A DNA stretch of 64,000 nucleotides from Chloroflexota bacterium. Its GTDB lineage: Bacteria > Chloroflexota > Dehalococcoidia > Bin125. Location of the stretch: positions 146,244 through 210,243 of the forward strand of contig JAPOXK010000027.1 in assembly GCA_026707145.1 (NCBI GenBank), read 5' to 3'. A program made the translations under genes and the position numbers. Under the pieces are notes generated by a model that made no database searches, was not told where the DNA came from, and worked only from the letters and a program-made list of their open reading frames with translations. Below, one piece after another: positions 56,358-64,000 of the stretch; within the stretch, counting starts at the first letter, position 1; every line of letters starts with the position of its first letter.

Positions 56358-57365
56358 TTAGTAACCGCGCTCCAAGTCCACGACGTGCGCCAGCGCTTCC
56401 CCCGCTACGAACCGCCGTAGGTTCGCTTCAAGCACTGTTCCCGCCTCCGCCACCCACTCGTTGAACACGCCGCTGTTGTGCGGCGTGATGTGCAGATTCG
56501 GCGTTGACCACAGCGCATCTCCGTCGGGCAGCGGCTCCGGCACCACGACGTCCGTGTAGGCCGCCGCGATCCGCTTCTCTCTCAGCGCCTCCACCAACGC
56601 CGCCTGGTCCACCACGGAGCCGCGCGCGACGTTCACCAACACCCCTTCCGGCTTCATGGCCGCGAGCGCTGCCGCGTCGAAGAAGCCGCGCGTCGTCTCG
56701 GTCAGCGGTACGGCCAGCACCACGTAATCTCCTTGTGCCACCATCGCGTGTAGCTGATCGGGTCCAAAGAGTTGATCGCAGTGCGGCGCCCGCCCGCCGG
56801 CGCGCGCGCGGCGCGTCGACCCCAGCACCCGCGCTCCGAACGCCTGGCAGAGACGCGCCGTCTCCCCCCCGATCGCTCCCATCCCCACGACCACCACCGT
56901 CGCTCCGCGGAGCGTGCCCAGCCGATCCTTGCGGCTCCACACGGCTTCCGCTTGCCGCGCCAAGAAAAACGGCATCTGCTTGGCGTGCATCAGCAAGAAC
57001 GCCAGCACCCACTCCGCCACCGGCGTCGCGTACAGATCGCCGGCATTGGTCAGGACCACGCCGCCGGGCAGTGGCCGGCTGATCGCGTGGTCTGCCCCTG
57101 CCGACGCCAGCTGGATCCAGCGCAGCGGTCCCTCCTCCGGCAACCAGGAGTGATCGAATCCCAACGTGAACAGCGCTGCGCTCTCCGACAGGGCCTCGCG
57201 GATCTCCGCCGCCGCTGCATCGTCTCCCCCGGCCGCTCTTCGGAAGCGCCGTCGCGCCTCCCGGCTCAGCACCCGCACGCGTACCCGCGCGTCGACGGCC
57301 CGCAGCGCCTGCTGCGTCGTCTCCGGCAACGGCAAGGCCGACAGCACCCGCACCGGCTCGCTCAT
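56358..57365 (-). CDS. D-isomer-specific 2-hydroxyacid dehydrogenase family protein
   Basis: A 335-residue NAD(P)-dependent oxidoreductase. NAD-binding loop VVGMGAIGG (about 159-167), then a typical VNVARGSVVDQAALVEAL with the substrate-binding Arg, a Glu in VVPEPLPDGDALWS and the catalytic His in TPHNSG. This resembles glyoxylate/hydroxypyruvate reductase-type members. The NADP-type Arg/Ser after the loop (GSTRRARAGG) suggests NADPH preference (inference). ATG 57365 has AAGGAGG six bases upstream. Confidence 0.9.
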   Translation of the reverse strand: MSEPVRVLSALPLPETTQQALRAVDARVRVRVLSREARRRFRRAAGGDDAAAAEIREALSESAALFTLGFDHSWLPEEGPLRWIQLASAGADHAISRPLPGGVVLTNAGDLYATPVAEWVLAFLLMHAKQMPFFLARQAEAVWSRKDRLGTLRGATVVVVGMGAIGGETARLCQAFGARVLGSTRRARAGGRAPHCDQLFGPDQLHAMVAQGDYVVLAVPLTETTRGFFDAAALAAMKPEGVLVNVARGSVVDQAALVEALREKRIAAAYTDVVVPEPLPDGDALWSTPNLHITPHNSGVFNEWVAEAGTVLEANLRRFVAGEALAHVVDLERGY

Positions 57366-57460
57366 CGGCGCCTCCTTCGGTCGCGTCAGTCTACGCCCCT
57401 GGCCATGGGTCAATCTGCTGCGCAATCGCCCGCAGGACGGTACTTCATCGTTCCCCCTCA

Positions 57461-57466
57461 TATACT
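57461..57466 (+). promoter_or_regulatory. TATACT -10-like element upstream of tsaE
   Basis: TATACT lies nine bases before ATG 57476, which would give an almost leaderless transcript. No -35 box is evident. Confidence 0.35.
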
Positions 57467-57475
57467 TGCGGAAGA

Positions 57476-58036
57476 ATGTGCTCCTCCAAAGAAGCCACTG
57501 CGGACCCCTCGGCTTCGGCGTCTCCTTGGTCGACCACCACCGGCTCGCCGGCGGAGACCGCCGCCCTCGGCGAGCGCCTCGGCCGCCTGCTGCAGCGCGG
57601 CGACATCGTCTTGCTCTCCGGCGAGCTCGGCGTTGGCAAAACCGTCTTCACCCAGGGTCTCGGCAGCGGCCTCGAAACGCCCACGCCGGTGCGCAGCTCC
57701 AGCTTCGTGCTGCTCTCCGAACACCCCGACGGCCGCTTACCGCTCTTCCACGCCGACCTCTATCGGCTCACCGCCGCCGCCGAAGTCGCCGAGCTCTGGC
57801 TCGATGAGGAGGCTGCCGATGGCGTCCTCGTCGTCGAGTGGCCCGAGCGCTGGGCGGCGGATACTCCAGCCGACCACCTCTTGGTGCGGTTTGAGGCCGA
57901 TCTTGGCCCGCAGGCGATCACGGAGCAGCGCCGCATCACCATCGCCGCCTGTGGGTCCACGGCCGCCGCGCGGCTTCAGGACTTCACGGCCGCCGAGCGC
58001 TCGGCTCGTGGCGCCGCTAAGGTGAGCGGGCGCTAG
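57476..58036 (+). CDS. tsaE: tRNA t6A synthesis ATPase TsaE
   Basis: A 186-residue P-loop ATPase that, with TsaB and TsaD, makes threonylcarbamoyl-adenosine in ANN-decoding tRNAs. Walker A SGELGVGKTVFTQGL, switch region TPTPVRSSSFVLL, FHADLYRL and VVEWPERW are diagnostic. The N-terminal 25 residues are low complexity and the C-terminus is extended. TAG overlaps the GTG of tsaB. Confidence 0.93.
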   Translation: MCSSKEATADPSASASPWSTTTGSPAETAALGERLGRLLQRGDIVLLSGELGVGKTVFTQGLGSGLETPTPVRSSSFVLLSEHPDGRLPLFHADLYRLTAAAEVAELWLDEEAADGVLVVEWPERWAADTPADHLLVRFEADLGPQAITEQRRITIAACGSTAAARLQDFTAAERSARGAAKVSGR

Positions 58037-58812
58037 TGGAACTTGCCATCGATACCGTCGGCCCCACTGCCAGCGTCGCTCTCAGCGTGAAGGGCCGGAT
58101 CGTCGCCGAGTTCACCTGGCCCGCCGGTCGCCGACACACCGCCACGCTCGTCCCCATGATCGATCAGGCCTGTCGCCTTGCCCAAGTCGAGCCCCAAGCG
58201 CTCACCGCCGTCTTCGTCGACCTGGGCCCCGGCGCGTATGGCGGCATCCGTGCCGGCATCGCCACCGCTACCGCGCTCGCCCTCGCCCTGACAGTTCCCA
58301 CCCTGGGCGTCGGCCGCCTGGAGATCGAGGCCTACGCTCATGCCGCGAGCCCCGGCGACATCGCCGCTGTGCATGCCGCTGGACGCGACCAATGGGCTCT
58401 CGCCCGCTACCGTGGCCCTGCCGGCGCATGGACCGAGCTCAGCCCGCCCAATCTCTACCCTGCCTGGGGCGCCCTCCTCGACGCCCTGCCCTGCGCTGCG
58501 GAATCTCCCGGCCTTCTCACGGGCGACCTCGATCGGCTGAGCGATGCCGATCGCAGCGCGCTTGTCGCGCAAGGCTGGGTCCTTGCCACCCCCGCCGCCG
58601 CGCTGCGTCGCGCGGGACTCCTCGCCGAGCTAGGGTGGAACCGGCTTCAAGCGGGCGGCGACTTCCCCCCCGGCCGCCTCGATCCCATATACCTGCGCGA
58701 GCCCGCTATCGGTCCCCAACCCCCGCCGCTGGCGCAAACGGAGTCGCAGAACGAAGACCTGCCAGCAGCGACGGACAGCCAGCACTCAGTCGCACCACCT
58801 TCGCGGAAGTAG
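58036..58812 (+). CDS. tsaB: tRNA t6A synthesis protein TsaB
   Basis: A 258-residue ASKHA-fold protein that scaffolds the TsaBDE complex. LAIDTVGPTASVALSVKG at the N-terminus and VDLGPGAYGGIRAGIATATALA (canonical GPGSFTGLRIG; here divergent) are the recognisable motifs. The C-terminal third is variable and ends in a polar tail. GTG start shares one base with the tsaE stop. tsaD is not in the window. Confidence 0.85.
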   Translation: MELAIDTVGPTASVALSVKGRIVAEFTWPAGRRHTATLVPMIDQACRLAQVEPQALTAVFVDLGPGAYGGIRAGIATATALALALTVPTLGVGRLEIEAYAHAASPGDIAAVHAAGRDQWALARYRGPAGAWTELSPPNLYPAWGALLDALPCAAESPGLLTGDLDRLSDADRSALVAQGWVLATPAAALRRAGLLAELGWNRLQAGGDFPPGRLDPIYLREPAIGPQPPPLAQTESQNEDLPAATDSQHSVAPPSRK

Positions 58813-58817
58813 AGGAA

Positions 58818-59273
58818 ATGACGATCGAACGCAGCCTTGTTCTCGTGAAGCCCGACGGCGTGCAGCGCGGCCTCAGCGGCCGCATCCTTGGCCGTCTTGA
58901 GGAGCGTGGCCTCAAGCTCATCGGCCTCAAGCTCATCCGCATTAGCGACGCCCTCGGCCGCCAGCACTACGCGGAGCACGTCGACAAGCCCTTCTTTCCC
59001 GGTCTGCTCGCATACATGACCAGCGGCCCCGTCGTCGTGGCCGCCTTCGAAGGTCCCGGCGCCGTCGGCGCCATCCGCAACGCCATGGGCGCAACCAATC
59101 CACTCGAGGCGGGACCCGGCACCGTCCGCGGCGACTACGCGCTCGAAGTGGGCCGTAACCTCGTCCACGGCTCCGATTCGGTCGAGTCGGGCCGGAGGGA
59201 GATCGCCCTCTTCTTCTCCGAGGACGAGCTGCTTCCCTGGGATCGCGATACCGACCGTTGGATTTACGAGTGA
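58818..59273 (+). CDS. ndk: Nucleoside diphosphate kinase
   Basis: A 151-residue NDP kinase that keeps NTP pools balanced. ERSLVLVKPDGVQRGLSGRIL, GPVVVAAFEGPGAV and the phospho-acceptor His117 in RNLVHGSDSVESGRREIALFF are all present; PGTVRGDYALEVGRN precedes it. AGAGGAA immediately upstream of ATG 58818. Five bases after tsaB, so co-transcribed. Confidence 0.96.
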   Translation: MTIERSLVLVKPDGVQRGLSGRILGRLEERGLKLIGLKLIRISDALGRQHYAEHVDKPFFPGLLAYMTSGPVVVAAFEGPGAVGAIRNAMGATNPLEAGPGTVRGDYALEVGRNLVHGSDSVESGRREIALFFSEDELLPWDRDTDRWIYE

Positions 59274-59282
59274 TGGCGCCGC

Positions 59283-59298
59283 CTGCGCGTCGGCGCAG
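59283..59298. terminator. Short GC hairpin between ndk and rsfS
   Basis: CTGCGC-GTCG-GCGCAG, a six-bp stem with a four-base loop, lies in the 33-bp space between the convergent stops. It could be a weak terminator. Confidence 0.4.
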
Positions 59299-59306
59299 CA
59301 GCTCGC

Positions 59307-59723
59307 CTATTCGATCCGCAGCAGCGGCGTCCCGCCCGACCAGAGTTGCTCCAGGCCGTAGTAGTGGCGCTGCTCGGGAGTGAGCAAATGCACGACCACG
59401 TCCCCGTAGTCGAACAGCTGCCAGCCGGAGTCGGACTTTCCCTCACGACGCGGTTTGGCTGCCCCCGTCTCGGCGGGGACTTCCCGCTCCACCACGTGCG
59501 CCAGCGCTTCGAATTGACGCGGCGACTTCGCCGTCGCGATCACGAAATAGTCCGTGAATCCGGCGACCCGGCTGATGTCCAGCACCACGACCGCCTCCGC
59601 CTGCAACTCGGCCAGCGCGTCGGCGATATGGCGAGCAAGCTGCGATCCTTGCAGGCGCTCCGTCCTCTCTCGGGCAGCCGCGCGCGCGACCGCAGCGCGG
59701 CACAGCAGGCGGGAGTATAGCAA
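59307..59723 (-). CDS. rsfS: Ribosomal silencing factor RsfS
   Basis: RsfS binds ribosomal protein L14 and prevents subunit joining. Core motifs: AVVVLDISRVAGFTDYFVIATAKSPRQFEAL, SGWQLFDYGDVVVHLLTPEQRHYYGLEQLW. The start is unsettled. TTG 59723 shares a base with the ATG of mnmA on the other strand and gives 138 residues. An extended -10-like TGCTATACT lies on the minus strand right at that TTG, which would put the transcript start inside this frame; a CTG at 59654 preceded by GAGAGGACGGAG, just before QGSQLARHIADAL, is then a candidate start giving 115 residues. Confidence 0.9.
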   Translation of the reverse strand: MLYSRLLCRAAVARAAARERTERLQGSQLARHIADALAELQAEAVVVLDISRVAGFTDYFVIATAKSPRQFEALAHVVEREVPAETGAAKPRREGKSDSGWQLFDYGDVVVHLLTPEQRHYYGLEQLWSGGTPLLRIE

Positions 59724-60847
59724 TGCCAGAGCGGATCGTCGTCGCTATGAGCGGCGGCGTTGACTCCTCCGTCGCCGCCTTGCTCTGCAAGGAGCAGGGC
59801 TACGACGTCATCGGAATCACCATGCGTCTCTGGACCGAGGCGCGCCCTGCCGGCTTCAGCGGCCGCACCCAGTGCTGCGGCGTCGAGGACATCGACGACG
59901 CCCGCCGCATCGCTCAGCAGACCGATATTCCCCACTACGTGCTCAACCTGGAGAAGCCCTTCCGCACCAAGGTCGTCGACCACTTCGTCGGCTCCTATGC
60001 GCGCGGCCGCACCCCAAATCCCTGCCTTGAATGCAACACCCACATCAAGTTCGATGCCTTCTTCCAGCGGGCCATGGCCCTCGGCGCCGACTACATCGCG
60101 ACCGGCCACTACGCCCGTCGCGTCGAAGGACCCGGCGGCGCCGAACTCCACCGCGCCCTCGATGCCGGCAAGGACCAGTCCTACGTTCTCTACACCCTGC
60201 CGGCCGCGGTGCGCGCACGCACGCTCTTCCCCCTCGGCGAGCTGCACAAGGACGATGTCCGTGCGATCGCCAAGCGGCACGGATTGGCGGTAGCCGAAAA
60301 GCCCGACAGCGCCGACATCTGCTTCGTCCCCGGCGGGGACTACCGCGACTTTCTCGCCCGCTACCTTCCGGACCGCCCCGGTGCCTTCGTTGATCGCGAC
60401 GGTCGGCGCCTGGGCGAGCACCAGGGCGCCCATCGCTTCACCATCGGCCAGCGCCGCGGTCTCGGCCTCGCCCTCGGCGCACCCGCCTTCGTCACCGCCA
60501 TCGACCCCGCCCGCAACGCCGTGGAGCTCGGGGCTCAGGACGATCTGCGCGTTGCGGGCCTCCGCGCCGCCGGTTGGCGCTGGCTCATCCCCGCGCCCGC
60601 TGAGCCCATGGATACCCAGGTCAAGCTCCGCTACCGGGCGGCGCCGGTCCCCGCCTTGCTCTACCCGGCCGGTCCCAACGCCGGCGACACGGTCTGGATC
60701 CGGCTCCGCGCCCCCGCCGGCGCCGTCGCTCCCGGACAGGCCGCCGTCTGCTACGACGGATCCCGCGTCATCGCCGGCGGCACCATTGAGCGCACCGTGC
60801 GCGACTGGGACCAAACGCCTCTGGCCCGCGCCGTGTCCTCCTTCTGA
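59723..60847 (+). CDS. mnmA: tRNA-specific 2-thiouridylase MnmA
   Basis: A 374-residue enzyme that thiolates U34 of Lys, Glu and Gln tRNAs. PP-loop VAMSGGVDSSVAALL, LWTEAR, TPNPCLECNTHIKF with the catalytic Cys104, ATGHYAR, KDQSYVLYTL, the second Cys in SADICFVPGGDYRDFL and the C-terminal β-barrel (FTIGQRRGLGLALG; KLRYRAAPVPA) are all present. ATG 59723 overlaps the opposite-strand rsfS frame. Confidence 0.95.
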   Translation: MPERIVVAMSGGVDSSVAALLCKEQGYDVIGITMRLWTEARPAGFSGRTQCCGVEDIDDARRIAQQTDIPHYVLNLEKPFRTKVVDHFVGSYARGRTPNPCLECNTHIKFDAFFQRAMALGADYIATGHYARRVEGPGGAELHRALDAGKDQSYVLYTLPAAVRARTLFPLGELHKDDVRAIAKRHGLAVAEKPDSADICFVPGGDYRDFLARYLPDRPGAFVDRDGRRLGEHQGAHRFTIGQRRGLGLALGAPAFVTAIDPARNAVELGAQDDLRVAGLRAAGWRWLIPAPAEPMDTQVKLRYRAAPVPALLYPAGPNAGDTVWIRLRAPAGAVAPGQAAVCYDGSRVIAGGTIERTVRDWDQTPLARAVSSF

Positions 60848-60882
60848 GCGCTGCCGCGTGGATCAGCGCCCGTCACTCGAGG

Positions 60883-60891
60883 TGGTATACT
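60883..60891 (+). promoter_or_regulatory. Extended -10 promoter TGGTATACT
   Basis: TG-G-TATACT lies 88 bases before the first small membrane-protein gene. It matches an extended -10 element and differs from TATAAT at one base; no -35 box is obvious. Confidence 0.45.
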
Positions 60892-60978
60892 CCCGTCCGC
60901 TGCGTTGCGGCGCGGCGCATAGTCTACCGACCCCTCTCCGATCACGTCGGCCGCGCCGCGTAGAGAGGCAGCGCCACG

Positions 60979-61299
60979 CTGGAAACGCTCTCCATCCTTA
61001 CCGATATCCGCGACATCGTCCTGATCGTCTTCGGTATCGTCGCTATTCTCACCCTGATCGTGACGATAGCCGTCATGGCCGCCGTCGGCTGGGGCCTCTA
61101 TCGCTTCATCGGCGTCGGCCGGGCGACCATCGGCGACGGCCTTGGCCCCCTCCTCGAAAACGCGGGCGGCACCGTCCGCAACGTCCGCGTCACCAGCGAG
61201 TACGTCTCCGATGCCGTCGTCACGCCTATCATCCGCGTGCGCGCCTTCGTGGCCGGCGTGCGGCGCGTCCTGAGCATCTTCGGCGGGCGCTTCGGCTGA
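60979..61299 (+). CDS. Small single-pass membrane protein (probable CTG start)
   Basis: A protein of about 106 residues if CTG 60979 is the start, or 79 from GTG 61060. The frame upstream of 61060 encodes LSILTDIRDIVLIVFGIVAILTLIV, which with the following VTIAVMAAVGWGLYRFIG forms the membrane segment; the shorter form would truncate it. GAGAGG lies about ten bases before the CTG and a TAG (60961) bounds the frame, so the long form needs a non-standard start. The cytoplasmic part is helical (LLENAGGTVRNVRVTSEYVSDAVV), reminiscent of DUF948/YtxH-type envelope proteins. Overlaps the next gene by one base. Confidence 0.55.
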   Translation: METLSILTDIRDIVLIVFGIVAILTLIVTIAVMAAVGWGLYRFIGVGRATIGDGLGPLLENAGGTVRNVRVTSEYVSDAVVTPIIRVRAFVAGVRRVLSIFGGRFG

Positions 61300-61541
61300 T
61301 GGCTTTTGGACGCGGCCTTCTCTTTGGCTTCTTTGTCGGCGTGATCGCCACCGCCGCCCGCCGCCGCTCGGTCGGATCCGGATCCGCGTCCGGCGCTGCT
61401 CCGCCCGGCGCGCCCTCCCCCCTGCGCGCCGCTGCCGCCGCCGCCCGCCAAGCCGCTCACGACGAGCAAGAGCGGCTCCAACGGGAGTTCCGCGCCGCTC
61501 GCCGCCGTGGCGACCTCTACTCCGAGGGCGGAGACGACTAG
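61299..61541 (+). CDS. Small membrane-anchored protein, YtxH-like
   Basis: An 80-residue protein with a Gly/Phe-rich N-terminal membrane segment (GRGLLFGFFVGVIATAA), then RRR and a Ser/Ala/Pro linker and a charged helix (AAHDEQERLQREFRAARRRGD). Layout resembles YtxH-family stress proteins of unknown role. ATG 61299 overlaps the preceding TGA, so the two small proteins are co-translated. Confidence 0.6.
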   Translation: MAFGRGLLFGFFVGVIATAARRRSVGSGSASGAAPPGAPSPLRAAAAAARQAAHDEQERLQREFRAARRRGDLYSEGGDD

Positions 61542-61617
61542 CGGGATCCGGGCAAAAGCGGCGGTGCGATAGCTGCGATAGCATGGTGCCGGCGATGGGG
61601 GCAGCAGGGGGTGCCCC

Positions 61618-63435
61618 GTGCGAGGCGACGCCGAGCGTCCGGCCGGCAAGCGCCAGCTCTGCGAGCGGCGGCGCGCCGATCCGTTCTACAAACGGCCGCG
61701 CCGCGCGCGGCGCATGATCCCTGTTGGTCCGTTCTTCGGTGCGCTGCTGCTCGTGAGCGTCGCGACGGCGCTGGCCTGCGCGGGGAGCGCTGAGGACGCT
61801 CCGCCGCCCGCCCCGGCCATTGAGGCCGGCACCTCGCCTGCTATTACTCCCGAACCCCTGTCCGCTGCCGCGCCTCCTCCGGAAGCAACGGCCATCCCGG
61901 CGCCCGCGACGCCGGCGCCGGGCCTCGGGCTTTCCGGAACGGACGCCGGCCCCGACAGGGAGTGGGTGATCGCGGATGTCCCGCTGCCGGACTCCCGCCC
62001 GGTCGTCCTGGCGCGCTGGGCGGCGATCACGGATCAGCGGCGTGATGTGCTGGACCTGGATCTCGCCGCCGTCCTGCGGATCATGCGCGGCGACGCCCGG
62101 GACTGGTCCGCCTTCGGCGGCAGCCCGCAGCCGATCAACGTCTATCTGCCTGCCTCACAGGCCGTCGCCATCGCGGACGCCCTTGGCCTCCTGATGCACG
62201 AACTGGCGGCGGACTTGCTGCCGGATGACGAGTTGACGGACCGTGTCGCGGCTACGCCGGGTGCGTTCGCTTTGGTCGTCCCCGAGCGGCTGCGACTCGG
62301 CGTGCTGGCTCTCACCGTCAATGGCCACGACCCCTACCGCGACCCGGCGCAAGAGTCGCCGCTGCGCCTGGTGCGCTGGATCCGCGCCCCCGCCGCCGGG
62401 GACGCCGGCGCCCAGGCCGCCGCCGGGATGGAGTCCCTGCCTCCCTTCGATCCGGTGGGGATGCTGGTCACCGGTGAGTTGATCCCGGTGCGCTGCACCA
62501 ACCACGTGCTCACCGCCCTGGATGACTACGGGGCGATGTTCGACGGCGTGCGCGAGGCGATTAGGGCGGCCGATCTCGCCGTGGCGCCGCTCGAGTCGCC
62601 GCTCACCGACCTGGGCGAGCCGACGCCCTGCGTGGAAACGGTCGTGCTGCAGGGCAGTCCCCGCGTCGTCCCCGCCTTGGCCGGCGCCGGCCTGGACGTG
62701 GTGCTGACGATCGGCAACCACATGCTGGATTGCTGGGAGGGCTGCTCGGGCGTTGGGGCGCTGCTGGATACGCTGGCGCGCCTGGACGCGGCGGGCATCG
62801 TTACCACCGGCGCCGGACCGGACTTGGCCGCCGCCCGCGCGCCGGCGGTGGTCAGCGTCGAAACCGCCCAGGGCCCCGTGCGCTTCGCCTTCCTCGGCTA
62901 CGACGCCATCGCGCCCTGGTACGCGGCGACGGACGGCCATGCGGGCACGGCCCCGCTCGACGCTGCGATCGTGCGCGAGGATGTGCGAGCGGCGCAGGAT
63001 CGTGCGCATCATGTCCTGGTCGGAGCGAATTGGGGCGTGGAATACACCGCCGACCCGGTCGCCTTCCAGCGCGAGCTGGGCGGGATCGCGGTCGAGGCCG
63101 GCGCTACGGTCGTGGTCGGCAGTCACCCGCACTGGGTGCAGGCCGTCGAGCAGTTCGACGGTGCACTCGTGGCCTACTCCTTCGGCAACTTCGTCTTCGA
63201 TCAGAATTGGTCGCTCGAAACCATGCAGGGGATGCTCATGGAGTTCGGTTTCACGGCCGAGCGGCTGATCGGCTATCGCATCCGCCCGGTGGTGATCCGC
63301 GCCCACAGCAGCGAGCTTCCTTGGACGTACCGGCCCGACTTGGTCGACCCCGCGGGCCAGGGACGCCCGATCCTCGACCGCGTGTGGGAGGCCCAAGACC
63401 GGCTGCCGCCGAGGCAGGTCGTGCGCTCCGAGTAG
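61618..63435 (+). CDS. CapA-family lipoprotein with a PstS-like N-terminal segment
   Basis: A protein of up to 605 residues. A lipobox (ATALAC, Cys54) after a hydrophobic stretch indicates a lipoprotein; the start could be ATG 61714 (MIPVGPFFGALLL) instead of GTG 61618, since the first 32 residues are Arg-rich and atypical. A Pro/Ala linker follows, then about 150 residues resembling part of a phosphate-binding-protein domain (VLRIMRGDARDWSAFGG). The C-terminal half is a CapA/PgsA-type metallophosphatase-like domain (GMLVTGELIPVRC, LESPLTD, TIGNHMLD, GANWGVEY, GSHPHWVQAVE, YSFGNFVFD). CapA proteins act in poly-γ-glutamate or capsule assembly in some bacteria; here no cap genes are adjacent. 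Confidence 0.83.
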   Translation: MRGDAERPAGKRQLCERRRADPFYKRPRRARRMIPVGPFFGALLLVSVATALACAGSAEDAPPPAPAIEAGTSPAITPEPLSAAAPPPEATAIPAPATPAPGLGLSGTDAGPDREWVIADVPLPDSRPVVLARWAAITDQRRDVLDLDLAAVLRIMRGDARDWSAFGGSPQPINVYLPASQAVAIADALGLLMHELAADLLPDDELTDRVAATPGAFALVVPERLRLGVLALTVNGHDPYRDPAQESPLRLVRWIRAPAAGDAGAQAAAGMESLPPFDPVGMLVTGELIPVRCTNHVLTALDDYGAMFDGVREAIRAADLAVAPLESPLTDLGEPTPCVETVVLQGSPRVVPALAGAGLDVVLTIGNHMLDCWEGCSGVGALLDTLARLDAAGIVTTGAGPDLAAARAPAVVSVETAQGPVRFAFLGYDAIAPWYAATDGHAGTAPLDAAIVREDVRAAQDRAHHVLVGANWGVEYTADPVAFQRELGGIAVEAGATVVVGSHPHWVQAVEQFDGALVAYSFGNFVFDQNWSLETMQGMLMEFGFTAERLIGYRIRPVVIRAHSSELPWTYRPDLVDPAGQGRPILDRVWEAQDRLPPRQVVRSE

Positions 63436-63631
63436 ACGCGCCGGGTGATGATGTACCGAAAGAGACCCGCTACGTGGCTGCGGGGCAGGCTGCCATTTTC
63501 CTCGCGTACACTGGACCGGCTTTCCGGAGTCGCGTTCCACGCCGCGGGCGCTGGCCCGCTCTCGACAGTTACGCCCAACTCTCTCAGCCGTCGGGTTTTC
63601 GGCGCGCCTGCACAGTGCCTAGCGGCGCCGT

Positions 63632-63640
63632 TGCTATATT
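63632..63640 (+). promoter_or_regulatory. Extended -10 promoter of the tRNA gene
   Basis: TG-C-TATATT ends 12 bases before the tRNA 5' end, giving a very short leader. The 217-bp stretch between the CapA-family gene and the tRNA has no other visible feature. Confidence 0.5.
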
Positions 63641-63652
63641 GATCGCGGAGCG

Positions 63653-63746
<94 letters not shown>

Positions 63747-63751
63747 CATCC

Positions 63752-63781
63752 AGAAAAGCCCTAGAAAACTAGGGCTTTTCT
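63752..63781 (+). terminator. Intrinsic terminator after tRNA-Ser
   Basis: A 13-bp perfect stem (AGAAAAGCCCTAG/CTAGGGCTTTTCT) with an AAAA loop and a T-rich descending arm. The best intrinsic terminator in the window. Confidence 0.85.
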
Positions 63782-63784
63782 CTT

Positions 63785-64000
63785 GAGAAATGGTCTGTTC
63801 CCCTCATTTACCCTCCCATTTCTGAGTGGAATACACGGGGACATGCAGGACTTTCTTAGCTGACGCACCGGAGTTGACATTCCTCGGACCTGGCGCACCC
63901 CAAGGCGATGGTGAGAGAACTGCTCGCGTCCTGCTGCTGAAGGGTCTATCCCGGCACAGCCGCTTCAGCCAAGGCCTCCCGCCCGAACCGTTCGATGGCC
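63785..64000. other. Gene-free tail downstream of tRNA-Ser
   Basis: About 215 bp to the window edge with no supported gene. It is less GC-rich than the rest (for example TCATTTACCCTCCC near 63800) and carries an 8-bp inverted repeat AGAAATGG/CCATTTCT. The 3' side of a tRNA gene is a common integration site, so a mobile element could begin beyond the window; nothing here proves it. Confidence 0.4.

Noticed and set aside
59716..59721. TATAGC as a -10 for mnmA
   Set aside because: It ends one base before the ATG, so transcription would start inside the gene; the reverse-strand reading is more likely to matter.

Overview
The window is a GC-rich, gene-dense bacterial chromosome segment with many ATGA/TAATG-coupled starts and frequent GTG/TTG starts. 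It carries one complete HspR/HAIR heat-shock circuit, a full F-type ATP synthase operon, MreB, a MurA with Asp at the usual catalytic Cys position, gyrase A, and a β-oxidation gene block with an EtfAB:menaquinone-oxidoreductase-type membrane protein. This combination suggests a free-living, respiring, rod-shaped bacterium, most likely Chloroflexota; the phylum is an inference from gene content. No CRISPR array, insertion sequence or prophage was seen.

Region by region. (1) 1-5112: the end of a YhaN/SbcC-like ATPase, then clpC-hspR-dnaJ (minus strand) divergent from hsp20, sharing an AT-rich control region with a HAIR operator. (2) 5124-10716: a 2H-phosphoesterase-like protein, cysteine synthase, a cytidylate-kinase-like protein, then a minus-strand set rimI-ruvB and yqeK-HIT. 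(3) 10934-11670: two coupled small membrane proteins of unknown function. (4) 11876-29409: lipid and acyl-CoA catabolism, with an acyl-CoA dehydrogenase, four short-chain dehydrogenase-like proteins, a penicillin-amidase-family hydrolase, three crotonases, tandem 80-residue paralogues, an acyl-CoA ligase, the Fe-S/cytochrome membrane oxidoreductase and etfBA. clpS and a DinB-family protein lie within this block. (5) 29711-35190: coaE and a CbbQ-type AAA ATPase / metallophosphoesterase / NorD-type VWA cassette. (6) 35180-42738: MBL hydrolase, cinA, a ComB-family phosphatase, pyrF, two MFS transporters and a bifunctional nuclease. (7) 42852-51171: atpZ/I-B-E-F-H-A-G-[HAD phosphatase]-D-C. (8) 51275-63435: murA, mreB, gyrA, a hydroxyacid dehydrogenase, tsaE-tsaB-ndk, rsfS, mnmA, two small membrane proteins and a CapA-family lipoprotein. 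(9) 63653-64000: tRNA-Ser(CGA) with its terminator and a gene-free tail.

How the parts fit. The acyl-CoA ligase activates acids, acyl-CoA dehydrogenase(s) pass electrons to EtfAB, the membrane oxidoreductase moves them to quinone, and the crotonases and SDRs carry out hydration and oxidation steps. The resulting respiration can drive the ATP synthase encoded downstream. ClpC, ClpS, DnaJ and Hsp20 form a protein quality-control set.

Most unusual items: an F0 subunit a with an insertion of roughly 220 residues; a HAD hydrolase translationally coupled inside the atp operon; the tandem small paralogues within the crotonase run; a NorD-type VWA protein with N-terminal SPxVL repeats paired with a CbbQ ATPase but no nearby nor/cbb target; three crotonases with two, one and none of the catalytic glutamates; and genes that appear to need CTG or otherwise non-standard starts.
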